This document shows, in pieces, positions 1-5,449 of a DNA stretch of 7,057 nucleotides. The DNA is from CAYNYI01 sp964401455. GTDB lineage: Bacteria > Fibrobacterota > OXYB2-FULL-49-7 > CAYNYI01. Under the pieces are notes generated by a model. That model saw only the letters and a list, made by a program, of their open reading frames with translations, was not told the origin of the DNA and made no database searches. Position numbers and translations under genes: made by a program. Every line of letters begins with the position of its first letter. Position 1 is the first letter of the stretch. The stretch spans positions 1 to 7,057 of the forward strand of contig CAYNYI010000127.1 of NCBI GenBank assembly GCA_964401455.1, written 5' to 3'.

Positions 1-2177
1 GCATCCCAGTTATAACGATATTCGCCGGAAATTTTTTGAAGCTGTCCGCCGCTTCCTGCGGAAACAATCCGGCCCCTTGAGTCATAAATCTTCAATTCGA
101 CATCTACACCTTCACGAACACCGTTTATTGTAATGACCGTAGAAGGATTAAAAGGGTTAGGAGATACTGATATACCGGAAATAATCCGGTCGGGAGAAGG
201 TTTCCCGTGCATATTCACCGTATTGGAACCTGATGCCGGTACTACAACGAGCATATACATATTCTCGCTTCCGTTGGCTCCGAAGCTTAGTGTTCCGGCT
301 GAGTAATCCGCTGAATACAGACTGTAGGTAAGATTGGAAGAAGCATCATCCGCAACAACATCATCTCCGGTATCCTCAAAATCGCTCATCCAGGAAGGAA
401 CCGACGCACGGTCATCCATTATTATATAAACTGTTACATCCAGGTTCACATCAAAGCTGATCGAATTAGAAGCATCGCCCTTATCGCCGTTGGCTGTTTT
501 GAGATAAACCTCACCGGTATAGCTTTCGGGAACGCTCTGAAAGGTATAATCACGGTCAATAAACAATTCTTTTCCGGTTTCGAGAGTATCCCATTCATAC
601 GCGGATCCGCTACCTACAGAAAGTCCGGTTATAACAAGTTCAGCTATATACGAAAAAGTAGAACTGCTGCCCGCGCTTATAGTATTGCCGGCAGAGGAAA
701 CATCAGATACTCCGCTTACAGAGAGTGTATAGGTTATTCCCTCGCTTAAAGTGGATACAGACAGCGTTACGGTTTTACCCGAGGACCCTAAAACAGCGGA
801 GCTTACGGAGATACCGTTATCAATGCTGTAATTAGCGGTATTCTCGGCAGAAGACTGAGAAACAGCCTCGGAAAATTCGACAGTAACAACGTTGGGGTCT
901 CCGGACGCGGATACGGAAGAAATTTCAGGAGCGGTCAGGTCCGCGTCGGTAGTTGCCGAAGCACCCGACGACTGAGAACTTTCCAGACCGGCGCCGTTCA
1001 CGGCCGAAACCGTATAAGTATATTCAGTCGATTCTGACAGACCGTCATCAGTATAGGAAGTAGCCGTGGAGGTCGCGATACTGTCGCCGCCGCGATATAT
1101 TTTGTAATACTCGACTCCGGTTTCACTGTCAGAAGAAGCTGTCCAGGTTAAATCAATCGATGATTCTCCTGCAGAAGATGCTCCAAGCCCGGAAGGGACA
1201 GAAGGAGGAGTATCATCCTGGACCGGATTCTCTTCCAGACACCTGTCCATACGGTCCTGCCAGTCTCTCAGAAAGTCTTCGCGCCATTTCGCGACACTTT
1301 CACCATCGGTTGAATTGCTGTTATATATATCGGTATAGAAATTTGTGCCGTGACCGGTAGTTTTAAATTTTCCGCCCCAGCTTTCAGCGGTCGGGTCATC
1401 CCAGTTTCCCGTGGTGCTGTGCATAGGAGAAAGTAGATACAGAACTGAAGGTGTATCACCCATCTTTATCGATGATTTTTTTGCCATAAAAAGTTCGCCG
1501 AGCGCACCGTGATTATCAATGTGATTTGAGGGGAAGCCGGAATTAGTAAGGTCTCCGCTATAGTCTCCGTCATCGTACATACCTCTGAAAACATGATCGT
1601 TTTCTATCCACCAGAGGTCTGAATGATTATTATAGAGATAATTGCGGCTGCTGTTATCCTGAGCTGTATTCCAGCTGCCGATTGAGTAAACTCTTATTTT
1701 AGATTTAATCCCCGGATCTTCATAAACTGCCTGGGCCACATCGGTAATGCTGCCCCAAACAAGCACCCATAGGGGTCTGGAGTCAGAAACATTCGCGCGG
1801 TTAACTATCAGCTGAGAGCCGTCGGTACTCCTGCTTCCACTCGGTGAACCTCCGGAAGTCTGCCCCTGAACAGACATATTGTATAATTCAGAATACGTGG
1901 GATAATCGGCATAGGTACTTAAATTTGAATAATCGGTTTGATAAGCGGTAAGAGCCTCGCGTAGATCACTCAGCCTGCCCGCGTGCGGAGGAGATGAAAT
2001 GAGGCCCTCAATGTCCATCTCGTCGGCATATACAAGAAAATGGACCATAGACTGGAAATCATCAGGGTCGCTTCCGCCTATGTCAGTGGAAACTATGACT
2101 CTGGGCTTTTCAGCATAAACACAAAAGACCAGAAGAAGCGATAAAATTACAGAAAAAATCACATTGAATTTTCGCAT
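1..2177 (-). CDS. Secreted Sde182/DUF1593 nucleoside-hydrolase-like protein with Fn3, Ig-like and FlgD-like C-terminal modules (partial, 3' end off window)
   Basis: I translated this frame by hand: 725 uninterrupted codons from ATG at 2177 to the left edge, with no stop, so the C-terminus is missing. A ribosome binding site AAAGAGGAG (2182-2190) supports the start. Residues 1-22 form a signal peptide ending VYA|EK. Residues 25 to about 315 resemble the Sde182/DUF1593 nucleoside-hydrolase-like family: RVIVSTDIGGSDPDD matches the Asp-rich metal/ribose loop of that fold (D32, D37, D39, D40), followed by DIEGLISS and a DNHGALGE segment. Residues 323-411 are a fibronectin type III domain (PSVPSGL, DLTW, YKIYRGG, YTVSAVN). 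Residues 414-508 are a bacterial Ig-like domain (VTVEFSEAVS, YTLSVSGVSD). Residues 511-648 are another beta-rich module. From 670 a FlgD-like/type IX-type tail begins (VSPNPFNPSTVITI, LKIYDSRGRIV). The family is known from cellulose-binding proteins; a hydrolytic activity is not established. The protein is probably exported and surface-attached or released, and probably controlled by the upstream AraC-type regulator (inference). Confidence is high for the gene, moderate for function. Confidence 0.9.
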   Translation of the reverse strand, partial: MRKFNVIFSVILSLLLVFCVYAEKPRVIVSTDIGGSDPDDFQSMVHFLVYADEMDIEGLISSPPHAGRLSDLREALTAYQTDYSNLSTYADYPTYSELYNMSVQGQTSGGSPSGSRSTDGSQLIVNRANVSDSRPLWVLVWGSITDVAQAVYEDPGIKSKIRVYSIGSWNTAQDNSSRNYLYNNHSDLWWIENDHVFRGMYDDGDYSGDLTNSGFPSNHIDNHGALGELFMAKKSSIKMGDTPSVLYLLSPMHSTTGNWDDPTAESWGGKFKTTGHGTNFYTDIYNSNSTDGESVAKWREDFLRDWQDRMDRCLEENPVQDDTPPSVPSGLGASSAGESSIDLTWTASSDSETGVEYYKIYRGGDSIATSTATSYTDDGLSESTEYTYTVSAVNGAGLESSQSSGASATTDADLTAPEISSVSASGDPNVVTVEFSEAVSQSSAENTANYSIDNGISVSSAVLGSSGKTVTLSVSTLSEGITYTLSVSGVSDVSSAGNTISAGSSSTFSYIAELVITGLSVGSGSAYEWDTLETGKELFIDRDYTFQSVPESYTGEVYLKTANGDKGDASNSISFDVNLDVTVYIIMDDRASVPSWMSDFEDTGDDVVADDASSNLTYSLYSADYSAGTLSFGANGSENMYMLVVVPASGSNTVNMHGKPSPDRIISGISVSPNPFNPSTVITINGVREGVDVELKIYDSRGRIVSAGSGGQLQKISGEYRYNWD

Positions 2178-2210
2178 AGAGCTCCTCTTTAATTATGCAT
2201 ACGTACATAA

Positions 2211-2239
2211 ATTATATAGCATAACATAAGCTAAATGAA
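2211..2239 (-). promoter_or_regulatory. Candidate promoter of the secreted DUF1593 gene
   Basis: On the minus strand a perfect TATAAT lies at 2211-2216, and the weakly matching hexamer TTCATT lies 17 bases upstream at 2234-2239. The expected start of transcription is near 2204, giving a leader of about 27 bases that contains the AAAGAGGAG ribosome binding site. The poor -35 match would fit a promoter that depends on an activator. Only the -10 box is convincing by eye. Confidence 0.5.
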
Positions 2240-2270
2240 CCTCAATTTCTACAAAAGATGAAATAAAAGA

Positions 2271-2306
2271 CTTAAACTGTGGTAATATTGCTTAAACATA
2301 TGTAAT
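2271..2306 (-). promoter_or_regulatory. Tandem direct-repeat operator, candidate AraC-type binding site
   Basis: Read on the minus strand, ATTACnnnnGTTTAAG occurs twice in the same orientation (2306-2291 and 2286-2271), exactly 20 bp apart. All 12 defined positions are identical, while three of the four spacer bases differ. Within each copy the centres of the ATTAC and GTTTAAG blocks are about 10 bp apart, one helical turn. This fits an AraC/XylS-family half-site, where the two helix-turn-helix motifs of one subunit read successive major grooves. The pair lies about 30 bp upstream of the candidate -35, a usual place for an activator. The regulator gene lies immediately upstream on the same strand. 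Binding by that protein is inference. Confidence 0.55.
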
Positions 2307-2323
2307 TTCAATCTCTTTTTATC

Positions 2324-2347
2324 TTATCAAGACCGCTTTCCTGATAA
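2324..2347 (-). terminator. Small hairpin just after the AraC-type regulator gene; weak candidate terminator
   Basis: TTATCAGGA and TCTTGATAA (minus strand) form a 9-bp stem with one G-T wobble and a 6-base loop. The stem begins one base after the regulator's stop codon. No T-tract follows on either strand, so it is not a textbook intrinsic terminator. It could be an RNA end or processing structure, or simply chance in AT-rich DNA. Confidence 0.25.
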
Positions 2348-2348
2348 A

Positions 2349-3872
2349 TCAGACTCTCTTTCGATATTCGGAAGGGCTCTTGCCAGTGATCTTTTTGAAA
2401 GTTTTGTTAAAATTCTGTATGGTATTGTAGCCGGTAGCAAAAGCCGCTTCTGATATGCTCATCTCCGAGCTTGTCAGAATTTCTTTCGCTTTTTGAATAC
2501 GGACATTATTTATATGATCAGTAAGCGTCTTGCCTGTATTTTTCTTGAAAACAGTGCTAAGATAAGGTTCGCTCACATTTAAGTATCTCGCCAATTCTTC
2601 CCTGCCCAGTTTGGGCGAAGAAAAATTAATCTCTATATATTCACAAGCCCTGACAACAATATGATGCATTTCTGTTTTTTCAGCCGAATCTTCATCCACC
2701 TCTGGCTTCCGGCCTCCTTTGTATATAAATAAAGAAACTAGAAAAAATGGAATCAGGATGATAAGAAAAAGTAAAACAGGATCGGTCTTCTTTCCTGTAA
2801 AAACCATATTCCCCCATTCACTTGTATTATCATTATTACTGAAATCAGTTCCGCTCCATATTGTCCTGAAAACACTCCCTGTCTCAGAATCCAGATCAAA
2901 AACCTGAACGTCAAAACCGATAGTATCTCCGTAAACGACAGTAGAAAGCCCGAGAAAGTCAAGAGAAACGGCAAATTCAACTGTATACCCGATGTCAATA
3001 TCCGAGTTATCATTAAGTGTTCCGTATAAGATCACTTCGGCCCGGGCTTCTGGTTCTCCAAAATGTTCCATTTTCCCGGACACAGGATCCCAATTATAAC
3101 CCTGTTTTTCGCCACCCACGTTTATAATATATTCATAGTCTCTGAGAGTTCTCCATTCAGAATGATTATGCTCTGTATCGAAACATATCTCCAAACCGTC
3201 TGAATACCACATTGTTTTAAAATAGTCTGCTTTTGATCCGTAGCTCATTCTCTGAGATTGTCGAAAATTGAGATTACGGTCAGAGACATTAATTCTGATA
3301 AAGAGTGAATCACTGTTCCGGCATGACGAAAATGAGACTTTATTGTTCTGACCCGTAAATTCTGAAATACTCTGCGCTGATTCTGTATCAATACCGTCCG
3401 GACAGATACCGCATAAATGAGTAATCTTTTTAAAATCCTTCTCCCGGTCAATAACCACGGGTACTCCGCGTATATCATGATCATATCCGATTTTTAAAGC
3501 TGTGTCGGGGGTAGAGACTTCGGCACCTATATAGACAAGCATATCCCGCATATTCTTTAAATCAAACAAGTGGTCTCCTGTTGCAACCCGCGCGGTATCG
3601 ATTTTCCATGACTGGTTCTTTTTTTCGGTCAAAGTGGCGTAAACCATGAAAAATTCAACCGAGTCGATTACAATATTCTCATTACAGACCACATCGGCCT
3701 TAAGCCAATCATCATTTATGACAGAAAAAGGTTCAGGAGTTAAAATCCGGCAGGGGGAATCAGCATTACCCTTGGCAAAAGTAAACTGAACAGCAGAAAA
3801 GGCTAAAATAAAAAATATTAGATTAAAAGATACTCTTTCTGGCCGGGGAAATCTGAACAAGAATTCACGCAT
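2349..3872 (-). CDS. Membrane-anchored AraC-family regulator with periplasmic CBM9-like sensor region
   Basis: This 507-aa protein appears to be a one-component transmembrane transcription factor. A basic N-terminus is followed by a hydrophobic segment (about 16-33, ending TFA|KG) that is either a cleaved signal or a first anchor. Residues about 42-140 look Ig-like (RILTPEPFSVI, SVEFFMVY). Residues about 150-360 resemble CBM9/DOMON-type sugar-binding folds: DSLFIRINVSDRNL, then WYSDGLEICFDTE, then YTVEFAVSLDFLGL, GDTIGFDVQVFD and a closing SEWGNMVF strand. Residues 364-384 are a transmembrane helix followed by KGGRK, placing the C-terminus in the cytoplasm. Residues 404-507 are an AraC-type double helix-turn-helix (ELARYLNVSEPYLSTVFKK; SISEAAFATGYNTIQNFNKTFKK, then GKSPSEYRKR). 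Six cysteines lie in the periplasmic part, including CGIC at 154-157. There is no Shine-Dalgarno sequence before ATG. The likely target is the downstream secreted protein gene, with a glycan breakdown product as ligand (inference). The DNA-binding and membrane topology calls are firm; the CBM9 assignment is by eye. Confidence 0.88.
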   Translation of the reverse strand: MREFLFRFPRPERVSFNLIFFILAFSAVQFTFAKGNADSPCRILTPEPFSVINDDWLKADVVCNENIVIDSVEFFMVYATLTEKKNQSWKIDTARVATGDHLFDLKNMRDMLVYIGAEVSTPDTALKIGYDHDIRGVPVVIDREKDFKKITHLCGICPDGIDTESAQSISEFTGQNNKVSFSSCRNSDSLFIRINVSDRNLNFRQSQRMSYGSKADYFKTMWYSDGLEICFDTEHNHSEWRTLRDYEYIINVGGEKQGYNWDPVSGKMEHFGEPEARAEVILYGTLNDNSDIDIGYTVEFAVSLDFLGLSTVVYGDTIGFDVQVFDLDSETGSVFRTIWSGTDFSNNDNTSEWGNMVFTGKKTDPVLLFLIILIPFFLVSLFIYKGGRKPEVDEDSAEKTEMHHIVVRACEYIEINFSSPKLGREELARYLNVSEPYLSTVFKKNTGKTLTDHINNVRIQKAKEILTSSEMSISEAAFATGYNTIQNFNKTFKKITGKSPSEYRKRV

Positions 3873-3880
3873 ACTGTTAA

Positions 3881-3908
3881 AATATATAAAATCTTAAGCT
3901 TAACACAA
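3881..3908 (-). promoter_or_regulatory. Candidate promoter of the AraC-type regulator gene, possibly leaderless, with a palindrome in the spacer
   Basis: On the minus strand TTGTGT (3903-3908) and TATATT (3881-3886) are separated by 16 bases. The -10 ends only 8 bases before the ATG at 3872, with no Shine-Dalgarno sequence between, so transcription could begin at or beside the start codon. The spacer holds the perfect 10-bp palindrome TTAAGCTTAA (3894-3903). Its GTTAAG resembles the GTTTAAG box of the operator at 2271-2306, hinting at autoregulation, but a full two-box half-site is not present. Confidence 0.4.
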
Positions 3909-3943
3909 AAGAGATTAAATACAGACAAAAGCCGGCCCAAAAA

Positions 3944-4483
3944 TCAGAATGAATTTTTGTACAGACTGTTTCCCTGAGTATCAACGGCGGTGTAGAGCGG
4001 AAAATCCCGAACTGTAAGCTTTCGGACTGCTTCGGGGCCGAGATCTTCATAGCAGACCGTTTCACAGCTTATTATTCTGTCAGCGATAAGGGCCCCCGCT
4101 CCGCCTATAGCCGCGAAATAAACAGCCCCGTTTTTTTTAACCGCCTCAATGACCTCCATAGAGCGGGCGCCTTTGCCTATCATCGCTGTAAGGCCTGTGT
4201 TTTCGAGAAGATACGGAGTAAAAGAATCCATTCTGTAACTGGTTGTGGGGCCGGCGCTGCCTATTACTCTGCCGGGAGGGGCGGGTGCGGGCCCGGTGTA
4301 GTATATAATCGCACCTTCGAGAGAAACCGGAAGTTCTTTACCGGACTTCAATGCATCACAAAACCTCTTATGCGCAACATCCCTTGCAGTATAAAGCTCC
4401 CCCGTATAGCTTACGGCATCTCCGGCTCGCAGAGCGAACAAATCATCTTTTGAAACAGGACCTTTTAAAGAAACCGTCTTCAT
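3944..4483 (-). CDS. Class I fumarate hydratase, beta subunit
   Basis: This 179-aa protein is the C-terminal half of an iron-sulfur fumarase, encoded separately as in many anaerobes and archaea. With the alpha subunit it interconverts fumarate and malate in the cytoplasm. Family features seen are GDAVSYTGELYTARDVAHKR (21-40), the YTGPAPAPPGRVIGSAGPTT stretch (62-81) followed by SYRMD, the GKGARS loop (103-108), VYFAAIGGAGALIA (121-134), and the closing LGPEAVRKLTVRDFP and AVDTQGN. Length is normal for a beta subunit. A GAGGT ribosome binding site (4489-4493) overlaps the alpha stop codon, and only 8 bases separate the two genes, so translation is probably coupled. The related L-tartrate dehydratase beta subunit cannot be wholly excluded without a tree. 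Confidence 0.93.
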   Translation of the reverse strand: MKTVSLKGPVSKDDLFALRAGDAVSYTGELYTARDVAHKRFCDALKSGKELPVSLEGAIIYYTGPAPAPPGRVIGSAGPTTSYRMDSFTPYLLENTGLTAMIGKGARSMEVIEAVKKNGAVYFAAIGGAGALIADRIISCETVCYEDLGPEAVRKLTVRDFPLYTAVDTQGNSLYKNSF

Positions 4484-4491
4484 AATTTACC

Positions 4492-5337
4492 TCAAATCTC
4501 TATTTCCGCATGTCGAGCTGCATGGCAATTCAGATTAACGGCTACCGGCAGAGAAGCTATATGGCAAGGAAAGTGTAGAATTTTTACCTTAAGGGCAGTA
4601 GTTTTACCGCCAAGCCCCTGAGGGCCGACCCCGGAATCATTTATTCGCTTAAGGATTTTGTTTTCCAGTTCATCATAGAGAGGATCAGGATTATTGCTAT
4701 CAAGAGGCCGGAACAACGCTTTTTTAGCTAACAACGCGGCTTTTTCGAATGTTCCTCCGATACCTACTCCCACAATAACAGGCGGGCATGGGTTGCCGCC
4801 TGCCGAAATAACGGTAGAACTCACAAAATCAATAATTCCTTCTTCGCCCTCAAGGGGCTTAAGCATTTTAACGGCACTCATATTCTCGCTTCCGCCGCCC
4901 TTAGGACCGTGTAATATGCGTATTTTATCTCCTTCAACAATATCAATGTGTATAACCGCCGGAAAATTGGAACCGGTGTTTTTCCGGATAAAAACCGGAT
5001 CGTCCACCATAGACTTTCTTAAACAGCCTTCTTTATAGGCCGCCGTCATTCCTTCATTAACCGCATCTTTGATATTCCCGCCCTCTATAAATACCTGATC
5101 ACCAATCTCTATAAAAAACACGGCTGCCCCGGTATCCTGACAGATAGCCATATTCTCCAGGGAGGCAATTTCGGCATTAAGAACACATTGGTCCAAAATG
5201 TTCTCAGCCCTTTTATTGCTCTCGCCGGAAGCTGCCTTACGCAGAGCGTCTTTTACTTCAGAGGGAAGCTCAAAAGCCGCCTGAAGACAGATATCGCGGG
5301 TTCTTTTACTAATTTCCTTATATAACACTTTTCTCAT
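4492..5337 (-). CDS. Class I fumarate hydratase, alpha subunit ([4Fe-4S] hydro-lyase)
   Basis: This 281-aa protein is the iron-sulfur half of a two-subunit class I fumarase, which hydrates fumarate to malate or the reverse in the TCA cycle or a reductive branch. Motifs are MAICQDTGAAVFFIEIG (63-79), RKNTGSNFPAVIHIDIVEGD (118-137), the glycine-rich GPKGGGSENMS (144-154), ISAGGNPCPPVIVGVGIGGT (177-196), GPQGLGGKTTALKV (238-251) and PCHIASLPVAVNLNCHAARH (257-276). C66, C184 and C271 are the likely ligands of the oxygen-sensitive cluster, based on their positions in the family motifs. Length is normal. The start ATG has no Shine-Dalgarno sequence; the preceding bases are TTGCCCC after a TATATT box, so the message may be leaderless. 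The gene is first in the operon with the beta subunit and divergent from the zinc importer. Tartrate dehydratase alpha is the main alternative. Confidence 0.93.
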   Translation of the reverse strand: MRKVLYKEISKRTRDICLQAAFELPSEVKDALRKAASGESNKRAENILDQCVLNAEIASLENMAICQDTGAAVFFIEIGDQVFIEGGNIKDAVNEGMTAAYKEGCLRKSMVDDPVFIRKNTGSNFPAVIHIDIVEGDKIRILHGPKGGGSENMSAVKMLKPLEGEEGIIDFVSSTVISAGGNPCPPVIVGVGIGGTFEKAALLAKKALFRPLDSNNPDPLYDELENKILKRINDSGVGPQGLGGKTTALKVKILHFPCHIASLPVAVNLNCHAARHAEIEI

Positions 5338-5344
5338 GGGGCAA

Positions 5345-5350
5345 AATATA
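5345..5350 (-). promoter_or_regulatory. Candidate -10 box of the fumarase operon
   Basis: TATATT on the minus strand ends 7 bases before the ATG of the alpha subunit. I found no good -35 hexamer 15-18 bases upstream. The short distance and missing ribosome binding site suggest a leaderless transcript, but a promoter farther upstream is not excluded. Confidence 0.3.
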
Positions 5351-5382
5351 ATTAATGAGCCTTGAATGAAGTTACTATAGTT

Positions 5383-5412
5383 TTGATTTGCTTTATTAAA
5401 ATATTGTATTTT
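5383..5412 (+). promoter_or_regulatory. Candidate promoter of the zinc importer operon
   Basis: TTGATT (5383-5388) and TATTTT (5407-5412) are 18 bases apart on the plus strand, upstream of the TTG start at 5450. The predicted leader is about 30 bases and includes the GGAGG ribosome binding site. The whole divergent intergenic region is only 112 bases, so this promoter and that of the fumarase operon lie close together. Confidence 0.4.
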
Positions 5413-5413
5413 A
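5397..5413. promoter_or_regulatory. AT-rich inverted repeat over the zinc importer promoter, possible Zur/Fur-family operator
   Basis: TAAAATA-ttg-TATTTTA is a perfect 7-bp inverted repeat with a 3-base centre. It overlaps the candidate -10 of the zinc operon, where a repressor would block transcription. Zur and other Fur-family metal regulators bind AT-rich dyads of about this size, and zinc importers are their usual targets. The site does not match a specific consensus I know, and chance dyads are common in AT-rich DNA. Confidence 0.35.
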
Positions 5414-5437
5414 TTCCTGAATTCTTAATTTCTTCCC

Positions 5438-5442
5438 GGAGG
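5438..5442 (+). promoter_or_regulatory. Ribosome binding site that decides the TTG start of the zinc-binding lipoprotein gene
   Basis: GGAGG lies 7 bases before TTG at 5450. Starting at TTG gives a complete signal peptide with a basic residue before the hydrophobic core; the next in-frame ATG (residue 9) would cut the signal peptide and has no comparable site. Confidence 0.8.
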
Positions 5443-5449
5443 CACAATT

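Noticed and set aside
1160..1459. Two short open frames on opposite strands inside the secreted protein gene
   Set aside because: Both lie within the Fn3 and nucleoside-hydrolase coding region in other frames, have no ribosome binding site I can see and give low-complexity products.
2105..2177. Possible lipoprotein cysteine (C19) in the signal peptide of the secreted DUF1593 protein
   Set aside because: The residue before it is Phe, which does not fit a lipobox, and VYA at 20-22 gives a good ordinary signal peptidase site.
2178..2348. Possible small gene or RNA in the 171-base gap before the secreted protein gene
   Set aside because: The gap is AT-rich with stops in all frames over any useful length; its visible content is explained by the promoter, tandem operator and hairpin already listed.
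3938..3959. Inverted repeat CAAAAAT / ATTTTTG with an 8-base loop around the fumarase beta stop codon
   Set aside because: The stem is almost all A-T and overlaps the last codons. It has no GC-rich stem followed by a T-tract, so I do not call it a terminator.
4131..4138. Run of eight A (minus strand) in the fumarase beta gene, forming an A-AAA-AAC slippery heptamer in frame
   Set aside because: The zero-frame product matches the full-length family through and beyond this point (VKKNGAVYFAAIGGAG), so there is no sign of programmed or accidental frameshift.
4694..5038. 114-codon open frame antisense to fumarase alpha
   Set aside because: It is a mirror of the strongly conserved fumarase frame; its Pro/Ser-rich product is what the complement of Gly-rich codons gives.
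3944..5337. L-tartrate dehydratase instead of fumarase for the two-subunit hydro-lyase
   Set aside because: The families share these motifs. No tartrate transporter or regulator is nearby and fumarase is the more common function, though only a phylogenetic tree would settle it.
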